Positions 1 through 10,664 are shown, counted from the first letter of the stretch. The stretch is 64,000 nt of DNA from Bradyrhizobium iriomotense (GCF_018130765.1 NZ_JAFCJZ010000011.1:186001-250000), one strand, 5' to 3'. Numbers and translations: made by a program. Notes: generated from the letters alone by a model not told the origin.

Positions 1-225
1 GCGCCGCCCTGGCTGGCCACCGCCGGCGCCGGTGACGTGCTCTCCGGCATCATCGCCGGACTGCTGGCGCAGGGCGTGCCCGCGTTCGAAGCCGCCAGCA
101 TCGGCGTCTGGATGCACGGCGAGGCGGCAAGCGAGGCGGGGCCGGGATTGATTGCGGAAGATCTCACCGAGACCCTGCCGGCCGTGCATCGGCGCATCTA
201 CGATGCGCTGGGAGTGGAGTACTAG
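1..225 (+). CDS. NAD(P)H-hydrate dehydratase (YjeF C-terminal domain), 3' end only
   Basis: This is the last 74 codons of a gene that begins before the window; the frame is open from base 1. The residues AGAGDVLSG near the start of the fragment are the glycine-rich anion-hole/ATP signature of ribokinase-like NAD(P)HX dehydratases. These repair hydrated NADH and NADPH in the cytoplasm, using ATP or ADP. After the motif comes the helical C-terminus typical of the family (GIIAGLLAQG, then a conserved HG around residue 39). The stop TAG overlaps the GTG start of the next reading frame by one base, so the two were probably co-transcribed. Whether an epimerase domain is fused at the N-terminus cannot be seen. 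Confidence 0.85.
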   Translation, partial: APPWLATAGAGDVLSGIIAGLLAQGVPAFEAASIGVWMHGEAASEAGPGLIAEDLTETLPAVHRRIYDALGVEY

Positions 226-661
226 TGCTGAGGCAACTCGCGCTCGCCGACATGGGCGCGGCGGCGGGCGTCCATCGGATCGCGTTTGACCAGGCGATGC
301 CGTGGCTGGTCGGGCTGCACACACCGGAGGAGGATCGCTGGTTCTATCGCGAACGTATCTTTCCGACGTGCCGCGTGTGGGGATGGTTCGCTGATGACCT
401 CCTGCGTGGTGTCATCGCCTTCCGCGAGGGCTGGGTCGAACAGCTCTACGTGCTTCCGGTTGCGCAGGGCCGCGGCGTCGGCACCGAACTCCTCGACATC
501 GCCAAGGCGCCAGCGGACGGCTGGAGCTCTGGACCTTCCAGCGCAATGCGCCCGCGCGGCGCTTCTATGAGGCGCGCGGGTTCGCGTTGGTCGAGGAGAC
601 CGATGGGGCGCGGAATGAGGAGAAGGAACCCGACGCTCGCTACGTCTGGACCCGCCAGTAG
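225..661 (+). pseudogene. GNAT-family N-acetyltransferase, frameshifted
   Basis: The gene opens with GTG overlapping the upstream stop and reads as a GNAT protein for about 94 residues. The acetyl-CoA loop is visible (VAQGRGVGTELL). At about 507-510 the frame breaks. Continuing one frame over (codons from 509) restores the expected GNAT C-terminus: strand beta5, then a helix with NAPARRFYEARGF, ending at TAG 659-661. The rejoined product is about 144 residues, a normal length for the family. The simplest explanation is loss of one base in a GC run (expected GCGGCC, present GCGCC). This could be a true pseudogene or a sequencing error. If read straight through, the frame runs to 1079 with low-complexity nonsense. 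Confidence 0.75.
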
Positions 662-665
662 GCGC

Positions 666-1973
666 TCACTCCACCCCATACCAGCGCACCAGGCGCGGCG
701 CGGCCCAGTCCGTTACAACCGACTCGATCAGCCATCGTCCGGGGGAGGTCGCCGCGAACGCGATGCGCTGGGTCTGGCCGGGCTCGATCGCGAGCGTGTC
801 GAGCCAGTAGGGCTTCCAGCCGTCGTCGAGCTTGTCGAGCAGGCGGAAGGGGTGGCCGTGCAGGTGGAAGACGGTGGTGATGGGAGCGGAATTCTTGAGG
901 GCCACCACGATGGTGCGGCCGGCCTTGGAGCGGAAGGCGGGGGCGGAGGCGGTGGAGAAGTTTGCGGGCCGTGCCCAACCGGACTGAGCTGCGCCAAGCG
1001 CGACATCGAACCGCAGGGCGCCTTTCAGATCGAGCTTCTCGGGAAGGTCGTTCGACGGCAGTGGCTGCGGCGGCAATAGCGGCGCGCGCCGCTCCGATTG
1101 GCCTGATATCTTGAGGCTGCCCACCTGGCGCGCCTCCTTGCCGTCATGCAGCAGGAATGCGGCCGATGCGGCCGTATCCACAAACGCGTCGGCCCGTCCG
1201 CCGGGGGCCAGCACCAGGGCGCCGTTGCGGGCCGGGAACGGCTCGGCGGGCTGCCCGTCCAGGGCCATCACGCGAACCTCATGGCTTTCCAATTTGATTG
1301 CCAGAACAGTACGTTGGGAGCCATTGATAAAGCGCAGCCGCAGCCGCTCATTAGCTGCGGCTGAGAGTTCGAATGAAGTCTGCCCGTTGACCGTGTAGAG
1401 CGGTGTCGTGTCCTTGGGATCCTGACCCGGTGGGACCGCGGTGCCATCGGGCCGCAGGCGCCATTCCTCGATCAGCAGGATCTCGTCGCGATCGACGGCG
1501 ACCGGGCTGGTCTCAACCGCGATGATCGGAAGCGGGCGCGCGGGCTGCTTCAGGCCGTCCTCGAACAGCCGGAAGTCGGCCAGCAGGGTTCCTGCATTAG
1601 GTATTGAAATAACTGATGTTTCAACCGCACTAGGCGGAGCCGGTGCCCGTCCCCGGAGCGGATCGGCGGCGGCGGCCGGGGCATTGAGGCCGTACCAGAC
1701 TGGTGCAAGCGGTACAGGCAGGTCGTTCCGGAACACCACCTCGCAGCGGTCAAAGCGCTTGAGACGGACGGCCCTGAGATGGCTTACGGCAGCCAGCTCC
1801 CAGATCGGTGTAGCCGGCTGCCCCGGTTTCAAAGGCAGGGTCCCCGACCTTGCCTGGAGGGCAATCTGGGCGGTCACAGGCGGGGTTGCTCCGCCCACAA
1901 TCAGGCCGGCCGCCGAGGCTCCGAGGCCGGCCAAAACCTCGCGCCTCGTCGGGTCAAAAATCCGCGGTTTCAT
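666..1973 (-). CDS. Tat-exported multicopper-oxidase-like protein with degenerate copper sites
   Basis: A 435-residue protein with a twin-arginine signal (FDPTRREVLAGLG near residues 6-18) and a cupredoxin-repeat architecture like SufI/FtsP and CueO. Only one of the four copper-ligand blocks survives, HLHGHPF at about 370. Where HWHGL is expected the protein has VWYGLN; no WYHSH-like block is seen; and the C-terminal HCHxxxH block is replaced by GRWLIES. It is therefore unlikely to be an active laccase-type oxidase. A structural role in the periplasm, as proposed for SufI/FtsP, is the closest known parallel. The start is ATG at 1973, placed directly before the Tat signal; a longer frame upstream (to 2075) has no signal character. 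Family assignment is firm; function is unknown. Confidence 0.75.
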   Translation of the reverse strand: MKPRIFDPTRREVLAGLGASAAGLIVGGATPPVTAQIALQARSGTLPLKPGQPATPIWELAAVSHLRAVRLKRFDRCEVVFRNDLPVPLAPVWYGLNAPAAAADPLRGRAPAPPSAVETSVISIPNAGTLLADFRLFEDGLKQPARPLPIIAVETSPVAVDRDEILLIEEWRLRPDGTAVPPGQDPKDTTPLYTVNGQTSFELSAAANERLRLRFINGSQRTVLAIKLESHEVRVMALDGQPAEPFPARNGALVLAPGGRADAFVDTAASAAFLLHDGKEARQVGSLKISGQSERRAPLLPPQPLPSNDLPEKLDLKGALRFDVALGAAQSGWARPANFSTASAPAFRSKAGRTIVVALKNSAPITTVFHLHGHPFRLLDKLDDGWKPYWLDTLAIEPGQTQRIAFAATSPGRWLIESVVTDWAAPRLVRWYGVE

Positions 1974-2127
1974 GGCGCGATCCGGACCACGCCGCGCTGG
2001 ATAAGTCCAGCCGTCGTGCCTACTTGAAGCCTGCAGCCAGCAAGCCATTTTTTTGCTGCGAACAGTCAAGCACATGTTATAAGCCCGGCCGCCCGCGGCA
2101 TCGCGGCCGGTCTTGATGCAAATTCAC

Positions 2128-2212
2128 GCGGGCGTGGCGGAACTGGTAGACGCGCTGGATTTAGGTTCCAGTGACGAAAGTTGTGGGGGTTCGAGTCCCT
2201 CCGCCCGCACCA
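2128..2212 (+). tRNA. tRNA-Leu (UAG)
   Basis: A full cloverleaf can be drawn: acceptor GCGGGCG pairs with CGCCCGC, the anticodon arm CTGGA/TCCAG encloses a loop with anticodon TAG, there is a long variable arm as expected for leucine tRNAs, and the T-loop is TTCGAGT. The terminal CCA is encoded. It reads CUA codons (and CUN by wobble). It sits between the divergent oxidase-like gene and tig. Confidence 0.97.
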
Positions 2213-2385
2213 AGCGCTTATCGCGTTTGCACGGATTACGAGGACTTGCTCCTCGCGGATGGTTGTCCGCCTGAAGCCGGTCCGATGAACCACCGGCGTT
2301 GAGGCGTTTGCCTCGCGCCGGATCGATTAATGACAGCGTCCCGACGCATGCGCGCCGGGGCCGAACGAAAAGAAGATTGGACGCC

Positions 2386-3747
2386 ATGCAGGTCACAGAG
2401 ACCCTCTCGGAAGGTTTGAAGCACGAGTTCAAGATCAGCGTTCCTGCGTCTGATCTCGACGCCAAGGCCGGCGCCAAGCTCGTCGATCTCAAGGACAAGG
2501 TCCGCATCAACGGCTTCCGTCCCGGCAAGGTGCCGGTCACGCACCTGAAGAAGGTCTATGGCCGTTCGGTGATGGCCGAGACCATCGACCAGACCATCCG
2601 CGACACCAACACGCAGCTCTTCTCGGAGCGCGGCTTCCGTCTCGCAACCGAGCCGAAGATCACGATGCCGACCGAGCAGGCCGAGGTCGAGGAACTGCTG
2701 AGCGGCAAGACCGATCTGACCTACACGGTCGCGATCGAGGTGGTGCCGTCGATTGCGCTCGCCGATTTCAAGACCTTCCAGGTCGAGAAGCCCGTTGCCG
2801 AGGTCTCCGGCGCCGACGTTGATGAGGCGATCAAGCGCATCGCGGACAGCAATCGTGGTTATGCCGCGAAGGGTGAGGGCGAAAAGGCTGCCTCTGGCGA
2901 CCGCGTCACCATCAACTTCAAGGGCTCGATCAACGGCGAAGCCTTCGAGGGCGGTGCCGGCGAGGGCATCCAGGTCGTGATCGGCTCCAACACGTTCATC
3001 CCTGGCTTCGAGGAGCAGCTCATCGGCATCGGCGCGAACGAGACGCGCACGCTGAAGGTGACGTTCCCCAAGAACTACATGAGCGAAAAGCTCGCCGGCC
3101 AGCCCGCCGAGTTCGAAACCACCGCGACGACGATCGAAGCGCCGCAGGACGTCGCAATCGACGACGAGTTCGCCAAGACGCTTGGCCTGGAATCGCTGGA
3201 CAAGCTGAAGGAAGCCGCGCGCGAGCGTCTGGTTGCCGAGTTCGCGACCGCGACGCGCCAGCGCGTCAAGCGCGCGCTGCTCGACCGTCTCGACGAAGCG
3301 CATCGCTTCGAGGCGCCGCCCTCGCTGGTCGACGAGGAGTTCAATCTGATGTGGAACTCGGTCAAGGCCGAGATGGACTCCGCCGGCAAGACCTTTGCCG
3401 ACGAGGACACCACCGAGGACAAGGCGAAGGAAGAGTACCGCAAGATCGCCGACCGCCGCGTGCGGCTCGGCCTCGTGCTCTCCGAGATCGGCGAGAAGAA
3501 CAAGATCACCGTGACCGACGACGAGGTCGGCCGCGCCGTGATCGAGCGTGCCCGGCAGATGCCCGGCCGCGAGAAGGAGGTCTGGGACTATTACCGCAGC
3601 AACGCCCAGGCGCTGGCCCAGCTTCGTGCACCGATCTATGAGGACAAGGTCGTCGACTTCATCCTCGAACTCGCCAACGTGACCGAGAAGAAGGTCTCGC
3701 GCGAAGATCTCTACAAGGACGACGAGGCGGAAAAGACCGCTGCCTGA
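2386..3747 (+). CDS. tig: Trigger factor, ribosome-associated chaperone
   Basis: A 453-residue protein with the three trigger factor parts in order. The N-terminal ribosome-docking domain has the signature GFRPGKVP near residues 44-51. An FKBP-type peptidyl-prolyl isomerase domain at about 160-245 includes GDRVTINFKG and FIPGFEEQL. The rest is the long helical chaperone C-terminus. It binds nascent chains at the ribosome exit tunnel. ATG 2386 was chosen because it gives the family N-terminus (MQVTETLSEGLKHEF); upstream in-frame codons do not look like protein. It heads the proteostasis block tig-clpP-clpX-lon, each gene separated by its own intergenic region, and is followed by a strong terminator. 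Confidence 0.97.
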   Translation: MQVTETLSEGLKHEFKISVPASDLDAKAGAKLVDLKDKVRINGFRPGKVPVTHLKKVYGRSVMAETIDQTIRDTNTQLFSERGFRLATEPKITMPTEQAEVEELLSGKTDLTYTVAIEVVPSIALADFKTFQVEKPVAEVSGADVDEAIKRIADSNRGYAAKGEGEKAASGDRVTINFKGSINGEAFEGGAGEGIQVVIGSNTFIPGFEEQLIGIGANETRTLKVTFPKNYMSEKLAGQPAEFETTATTIEAPQDVAIDDEFAKTLGLESLDKLKEAARERLVAEFATATRQRVKRALLDRLDEAHRFEAPPSLVDEEFNLMWNSVKAEMDSAGKTFADEDTTEDKAKEEYRKIADRRVRLGLVLSEIGEKNKITVTDDEVGRAVIERARQMPGREKEVWDYYRSNAQALAQLRAPIYEDKVVDFILELANVTEKKVSREDLYKDDEAEKTAA

Positions 3748-3788
3748 AGGATTTGAGGCAGCCTCCTATTAAGGATGATCAAGGATGA

Positions 3789-3823
3789 GGCCCGGCTAGC
3801 CATGTGGCTGGCTGGGCCTTTTT
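3789..3823 (+). terminator. Rho-independent terminator after tig
   Basis: A 13-bp stem (GGCCCGGCTAGCC with GGCTGGCTGGGCC, two G-U pairs) with a 4-nt loop is followed by five Ts. It lies 42 nt after the tig stop codon and separates tig from clpP. Confidence 0.85.
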
Positions 3824-3874
3824 GCGAGAATCAGCTTCAAGTCCCCAGTGGATTAAGCCTTAATTCGCTCCGCA

Positions 3875-3904
3875 CTTGTCTGGCGCGAATTGGGCTATAT
3901 CTGT
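3875..3904 (+). promoter_or_regulatory. Candidate heat-shock-type promoter for clpP
   Basis: CTTG at 3875-3878 and GCTATATCTG at 3894-3903 resemble the alphaproteobacterial sigma-32 pattern CTTG...CYTATNTNNG, but the spacer is 15 nt rather than the 17-18 I recall for the consensus and the first -10 base differs. clpP is a sigma-32 target in E. coli. This is a suggestion only. Confidence 0.3.
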
Positions 3905-4040
3905 CGGTACACCCTGTACCTATGCGTTCTACTTCTACCAACTTCCTGCATCACGGGACGTCCATCGGCCTTCCGGCACATCCAGCCCAATCTGGCAGCC
4001 AAGACTGGCGATGTCCGCCTCTCAAAACCCTAGGTGACTC

Positions 4041-4676
4041 ATGCGCGATCCGGTTGAAACCTACATGAACCTCGTGCCCATGGTGGTCGAGCAGACCAAC
4101 CGTGGCGAGCGCGCCTACGACATTTTCTCGCGCCTGTTGAAGGAGCGCATCATCTTCGTGACCGGTCCGGTCGAGGACGGCATGTCGACTCTGATCGTCG
4201 CGCAGCTCCTGTTCCTCGAGGCGGAAAATCCGAAGAAGGAAATCTCGATGTACATCAACTCGCCGGGCGGCGTGGTGACGTCGGGCCTTGCGATCTACGA
4301 CACCATGCAATTCATCCGCCCGCCGGTCTCGACCCTCTGCACCGGCCAGGCCGCCTCGATGGGCTCGCTGCTGCTCGCCGCCGGCGAGAAGGACATGCGC
4401 TTCTCGCTGCCGAACGCGCGCATCATGGTGCATCAGCCCTCAGGCGGCTTCCAGGGCCAGGCGACCGACATCATGCTGCACGCCCAGGAAATCCTGAACC
4501 TGAAGAAGCGGCTCAACGAGATCTACGTGAAGCACACCGGCCAGACCTACAAGACGATCGAGGATGCGTTGGAACGCGACAAGTTCCTGACCGCCAACGA
4601 CGCCAAGGAGTTCGGCCTGGTCGACAAGGTCATCGACAAGCGCGCCGAGGAGCCGGCGCCGGCGAAGGCCCCGTAG
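4041..4676 (+). CDS. clpP: ATP-dependent Clp protease proteolytic subunit
   Basis: A 211-residue serine peptidase that forms the two-ring tetradecamer working with ClpX or ClpA. The catalytic triad is intact: Ser106 in TGQAASMGS, His131 in MVHQPSGG, Asp180. The start MRDPVETYMNLVPMVVEQT is the usual alphaproteobacterial ClpP start, with the short propeptide region. Its unfoldase gene clpX follows 451 nt downstream under what must be its own promoter, as the gap is long and contains several palindromes. Confidence 0.97.
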   Translation: MRDPVETYMNLVPMVVEQTNRGERAYDIFSRLLKERIIFVTGPVEDGMSTLIVAQLLFLEAENPKKEISMYINSPGGVVTSGLAIYDTMQFIRPPVSTLCTGQAASMGSLLLAAGEKDMRFSLPNARIMVHQPSGGFQGQATDIMLHAQEILNLKKRLNEIYVKHTGQTYKTIEDALERDKFLTANDAKEFGLVDKVIDKRAEEPAPAKAP

Positions 4677-5127
4677 CACTACTGGACCGTAACGGCGATC
4701 CCCGGGATCGCCGGGGTCCCATCAGGGCGGCGTTCACGCTAGGTGCGCGTGGGCGCATTGCAAAACGTCGTTTTGCGCCCTGCGGCAGGCAGAAAGTTCC
4801 GCTTTCGTGCTTGTTATTTCGTGGTAATCCAGCAACGCCGGGGTGATTTCGGTCACTTCGCCCGTGCCAAGACCGGAAATCACGGTATTGTCACGGGTAG
4901 CCGGCGACCCCCGATTAGCGAATTCTTGATAGTCGGGTGACAGCATGGTTGGCTACGATTGATCGGCTATGATCGCGGGAGAATCGAGTGACCGTGATTC
5001 GCACGGGATGTAGTAACGCGTAGGTCTTTTTTGGTACGGAATTTGCTCTATTTGAACTTCATCCCGGCCATCGTGTCGGAATGGAGCGATCGAGCGGAAC
5101 GGGATCGAACCGCGGACGGAGACATGA
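4677..5127. other. Long clpP-clpX intergenic region with palindromes
   Basis: No convincing gene lies in these 451 bases. They hold an inverted repeat GGCGATCCC/GGGATCGCC at 4694-4712, and an exact 17-bp palindrome at 4760-4776 (GCAAAACG-T-CGTTTTGC) flanked by GGGC and GCCC (4751-4780). The AT-rich stretch 5025-5062 before clpX is the most promoter-like part, but no -35/-10 pair is clear. A 65-codon open frame at 4743-4940 has no family character. The second palindrome looks like an operator or a small terminator for clpP. Confidence 0.5.
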
Positions 5128-6399
5128 ATGAGTAAGGTCGGCACGAGCGACTCCAAGAACACGCTATATTGCTCGTTCTGCGGCAAGAGCCAGCACGAAG
5201 TCCGCAAACTGATCGCGGGTCCCACGGTCTTCATCTGCGACGAGTGCGTCGAGCTCTGCATGGACATCATCCGCGAGGAGAACAAATCCTCGCTGGTGAA
5301 GTCGCGCGACGGGATTCCGACGCCGAAGGAAATCTGCAAGGTGCTGGACGATTACGTGATCGGCCAGAGCCATGCGAAGAAGGTCCTGTCGGTCGCGGTG
5401 CACAACCACTACAAGCGCCTCAACCACCAGACCAAGCACAACGACGTCGAGCTCGCGAAGTCGAACATCCTGCTGATCGGTCCGACCGGCTCGGGCAAGA
5501 CGCTGCTCGCGCAGACGCTCGCCCGCATCCTGGACGTGCCGTTCACGATGGCGGATGCGACGACGCTGACCGAAGCCGGCTATGTCGGCGAGGACGTCGA
5601 GAACATCATCCTGAAGCTGCTCCAGGCCGCCGACTACAATGTCGAGCGTGCCCAGCGCGGCATCGTCTACATCGACGAAATCGACAAGATCAGCCGCAAG
5701 TCCGACAATCCCTCGATCACGCGCGATGTGTCGGGCGAGGGCGTGCAGCAGGCTTTGCTCAAGATCATGGAAGGCACGGTGGCTTCGGTCCCGCCGCAGG
5801 GCGGCCGCAAGCATCCGCAGCAGGAGTTCCTGCAGGTGGATACCACCAACATCCTGTTCATCTGCGGCGGTGCCTTTGCCGGCCTCGAGAAGATCATCTC
5901 GGCGCGCGGCCGGTCGACCTCGATCGGCTTCGGCGCCCAGGTACTCGCGCCGGAGGATCGCCGGACCGGCGAGATCTTCCGTCACGTCGAGCCTGAGGAC
6001 CTCCTGAAGTACGGTCTCATCCCCGAGTTCGTCGGCCGTCTGCCGGTCGTGGCGACGCTCGAGGACCTCGACGAGACCTCGCTGAAGAAGATCCTGACCG
6101 AGCCGAAGAACGCACTGGTGAAACAGTACCAGCGGCTGTTTGAGATGGAGAACATCGAGCTGACCTTCGCCGACGAGGCGCTTGGCGCGGTTGCCCGCAA
6201 GGCGATCGAGCGCAAGACCGGCGCGCGCGGGCTGCGTTCGATCCTCGAGGCGATCCTGCTCGAGACCATGTTCGACCTGCCGGGCCTGGAAGGTGTGGAA
6301 GAAGTCGTGATTTCCCGCGAAGTCGTGGAAGGCACGGCGCGTCCGCTCTACATCTACGCCGATCGGACCGATCGCGCCGTCGAGAATGCCAGCGCCTGA
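5128..6399 (+). CDS. clpX: ATP-dependent Clp protease ATP-binding subunit ClpX
   Basis: A 423-residue AAA+ unfoldase. The N-terminal zinc-binding domain has two CxxC pairs (CSFCGK and CDECVELC, residues about 14-44). The AAA+ core has Walker A GPTGSGKT, Walker B in VYIDEIDK, the sensor and RKH-type pore regions, and GARGLRS near the C-terminus. It unfolds tagged substrates and feeds them to ClpP. ATG 5128 gives the normal N-terminus and has GGAG about 8 nt upstream; an out-of-frame ATG at 5124 stops after three codons. A perfect 9-bp hairpin follows at 6440. Confidence 0.97.
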   Translation: MSKVGTSDSKNTLYCSFCGKSQHEVRKLIAGPTVFICDECVELCMDIIREENKSSLVKSRDGIPTPKEICKVLDDYVIGQSHAKKVLSVAVHNHYKRLNHQTKHNDVELAKSNILLIGPTGSGKTLLAQTLARILDVPFTMADATTLTEAGYVGEDVENIILKLLQAADYNVERAQRGIVYIDEIDKISRKSDNPSITRDVSGEGVQQALLKIMEGTVASVPPQGGRKHPQQEFLQVDTTNILFICGGAFAGLEKIISARGRSTSIGFGAQVLAPEDRRTGEIFRHVEPEDLLKYGLIPEFVGRLPVVATLEDLDETSLKKILTEPKNALVKQYQRLFEMENIELTFADEALGAVARKAIERKTGARGLRSILEAILLETMFDLPGLEGVEEVVISREVVEGTARPLYIYADRTDRAVENASA

Positions 6400-6726
6400 T
6401 TTCCCGGCGCTGGAACGCTCCAATCGTCTCATCAAGTTGGGCTGCGGAAGTGTATCTCCGCAGCCGGTGTTGCGTTCGCTTATCCGCGTGCGTAAGCGCC
6501 TGATGGCGCGCGTTTTTCAATGACTTGACACCCCCCGGGTCGATAGCCACCTAATGTCGGCGGCGAGTGAGAATTCTCTTCAAGATTCGCCTCTGTTCCG
6601 ATCCGGCGAGCCGGTCCAACTTTTCAAGAGGACCGACCGGTTTTGTGGATCACCTCGGCACCTTGTGGCGGTTGCGCATGAGCATGGCGGGCTGCGTGCA
6701 AGGGGGCAAAGCAAAAGGAAAAGGCC
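6400..6726. other. clpX-lon intergenic region
   Basis: This 327-nt gap holds the hairpin at 6440-6465 and presumably the lon promoter. TTGACA occurs at 6525-6530, but the best downstream -10 candidate (CTAATG, 6551) is 20 nt away, so I do not call it. A short direct repeat (CTTCAAGA and TTTCAAGAG) lies near 6580 and 6622. No gene is seen. lon translation starts after an AAAGGAAAAGGCC ribosome-binding region. Confidence 0.4.
6440..6465 (+). terminator. Candidate terminator hairpin after clpX
   Basis: GGCTGCGGA and TCCGCAGCC form a perfect 9-bp stem with an 8-nt loop, 40 nt after the clpX stop. There is no clean T-run behind it, so it may act as an mRNA 3' stabiliser rather than a strong terminator. 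Confidence 0.45.
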
Positions 6727-9150
<2,424 letters not shown>

Positions 9151-9168
9151 TCCCAAGCGAAAGATGAT

Positions 9169-9195
9169 AAAACGGCGCCTTCGGGCGCCGTTTTT
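9169..9195 (+). terminator. Rho-independent terminator after lon
   Basis: An A-rich left flank, ACGGCGCC, a TTCG tetraloop, GGCGCCGT and a T5 tract form a textbook intrinsic terminator starting 18 nt after the lon stop. The A and T flanks extend the stem, so it could also work in reverse. Confidence 0.93.
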
Positions 9196-9209
9196 GTTTG
9201 AGGCTGGTC

Positions 9210-9614
9210 ATGCAAATCGATGGGCAGTGCCATTGCGGGAAGATCACGTTCGAGGCCGAGATCGACCCCGAGGCGGTCTCGGTGTGCCACTGCACCGACT
9301 GCCAGGTGCTGACCGGCTCGCCGTTCCGGGTGACCGCGATCTGCACCAAGGCCGACGTGACGCTCACTGCCGGCACGCCCAAAATCTACGGCAAGCGGGG
9401 CGACAACGGCCGGATGCGCTTCCAGCATTTCTGCGGCGATTGCGGTTCCCCGCTGTTCACCAGCGGCGAGGCCGATCAGGCCGACGATTGGGGCATCCGC
9501 TGGGGCAGCATCCGCCAGCGCGACGCGTTGCGGCCCTCCAGGCAGATCTGGTGCCAGTCGGCAGCGGTCTGGATCGACGCGGTGCCGCTGCTGCCGGGGA
9601 GGCCGGGGGATTGA
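9210..9614 (+). CDS. GFA/CENP-V family zinc-binding protein
   Basis: A 134-residue protein of the GFA (glutathione-dependent formaldehyde-activating, CENP-V) fold. All cysteine blocks for the two zinc sites are present: CHCGK near residue 6, CHCTDC near 30, and CGDCGSPL near 77. Members named for formaldehyde-glutathione chemistry are mostly uncharacterised, so the substrate is unknown. ATG 9210 is preferred over the TTG 12 nt upstream because MQIDGQCHCGKI is the usual family start. The gene stands alone between the lon terminator and a repeat/tRNA region. Confidence 0.85.
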   Translation: MQIDGQCHCGKITFEAEIDPEAVSVCHCTDCQVLTGSPFRVTAICTKADVTLTAGTPKIYGKRGDNGRMRFQHFCGDCGSPLFTSGEADQADDWGIRWGSIRQRDALRPSRQIWCQSAAVWIDAVPLLPGRPGD

Positions 9615-9681
9615 GAGTGGGGCTTGCCTAGCCGTAGCTCGCTGCGAAAAGCCCACCTTCGCCTGCTCGGCTTCGGCGTGG

Positions 9682-9758
9682 CAGCCTTCGCCCGCTTCGC
9701 GTCGGTGCACGTTTTGGCTGGCTTGCCAAGCCGTAGCCCGCGAAGCGGGCGAAGGCTG
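9682..9758. repeat. 20-bp perfect inverted repeat abutting tRNA-Val
   Basis: Arms 9682-9701 and 9739-9758 are exact reverse complements of 20 nt. The right arm region contains a second, internal hairpin (GCCCGC-GAA-GCGGGC, 9736-9750) and touches the encoded CCA end of tRNA-Val. A partly matching copy of the same motif (GCTTGCC-x-AGCCGTAGC) lies at about 9622-9641. It looks like a dispersed extragenic palindrome that may end tRNA-Val transcription. Confidence 0.7.
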
Positions 9759-9833
9759 GTGGGCGGTCACGGATTCGAACCGCGGACCCTCTCGGTGTAA
9801 ACGAGATGCTCTAACCAGCTGAGCTAACCGCCC
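9757..9833 (-). tRNA. tRNA-Val (UAC)
   Basis: The reverse strand folds as a 77-nt tRNA: acceptor GGGCGGT with ACCGCCC, D-arm GCTC/GAGC, anticodon stem TCTCG/CGAGA with loop TTTACAC (anticodon TAC), T-loop TTCGAAT, and an encoded CCA. It reads GUA and GUG valine codons. Confidence 0.96.
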
Positions 9834-10067
9834 CACGGCGCCTCTTTAGCGCTCCGGCGGGGGGAGGAGCAAGGGGCGAGCGCGCCGCGAGCTGGCCCCA
9901 ATTTGCGGCTCGGTCAGGGTTTTCAGATCGGACGCGAGCAGCCCTGCGGCGAGCCCGCTGCAGGGGGAATTCACTTTCGTAGCGCGCTTCGCGTCGTCCG
10001 ACCGAGCAGACGGCGATCGTGCTCGCCGCCGCTGTGCAGTGCCTCGGCCTGGAGTTCCCGCCTGATG

Positions 10068-10424
10068 TCAGGCCGTCTTGGTGAACATCGTCAGGACGCC
10101 GTCGGCGATGTTGATTGCGACGACTTGTGACGAGCTCAAGCCCTTGGCCTTGAGCACTGAGGCGGCCTGCGGTGTGGCGTCGATGGACTGCCGGAGCGAC
10201 TGGATGTCTTGGTCGCTTGTGTGCGCCACGAGTTCATCGACCTTCGCGCGCACGGCCGGCTGCAATTCCTTGATGTCCACAACCTGTATGCTCCGGATCA
10301 CCGTGCTGGACTGAGCGGACGGTTGTTCCGCGCCGGATTGCGACGATGCGCCCTGTGCCTGCACCAGAGCAGGTGTTCCGAGGGAGAGGGCCGCAACGAT
10401 GACGGATGCCGTGAAGCTGCGCAT
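10068..10424 (-). CDS. Small exported protein of unknown function
   Basis: A 118-residue protein with a clear Sec signal peptide (MRSFTASVIVAALSLGTPALVQAQG, cleavage after AQA). The mature part is a Ser/Gln-rich linker followed by about 75 helical residues without cysteines (STVIRSIQVVDIKELQPAVR... to the end). I do not recognise a family. ATG 10424 is chosen over ATG 10430 because the GGAAAGG ribosome-binding site lies 7 nt before it and only 1 nt before the other. It is followed on the same strand only by the tRNA region. Confidence 0.7.
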   Translation of the reverse strand: MRSFTASVIVAALSLGTPALVQAQGASSQSGAEQPSAQSSTVIRSIQVVDIKELQPAVRAKVDELVAHTSDQDIQSLRQSIDATPQAASVLKAKGLSSSQVVAINIADGVLTMFTKTA

Positions 10425-10664
10425 GGTCATGCCTTTCCAGTTTGAGGAACGGCGAATCCTATCGACGAAATCTGGTTGGCATCTGATTCTGATGCGGCGG
10501 TTCGGTGAAACCAATGCGGCCGTAGTGTGCACAGGCGAGACGCGCTGCGCGCGGTGCTTCTGCGACGAGAGGATCACTATCAGACGATGGGTCGTCACGT
10601 CCATGCGGCGTACTAAAGATGATGGATCCCGTGCGATGCACGCCAGCCGAGCGTCATGGTCCCC

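Noticed and set aside
4743..4940. A 65-codon frame between clpP and clpX
   Set aside because: No ribosome-binding site, no family character, and it covers a palindrome.
6524..6559. A sigma-32 promoter for lon (CTTGACA ... CCTAATG)
   Set aside because: The spacer of 20 or more nt and the poor -10 do not fit either sigma-70 or sigma-32 patterns.
9757..9833. tRNA-Val as an integration site of a genomic island
   Set aside because: No integrase, no second copy of the tRNA 3' end, and the neighbouring genes look chromosomal.
9903..10130. A 75-codon frame and a short frame reading EQTAIVLAAAVQCLGLEF near 10010
   Set aside because: The first overlaps a real gene antisense and has random composition; the second has no start codon and is about 30 codons. 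It may be a gene relic but cannot be supported.
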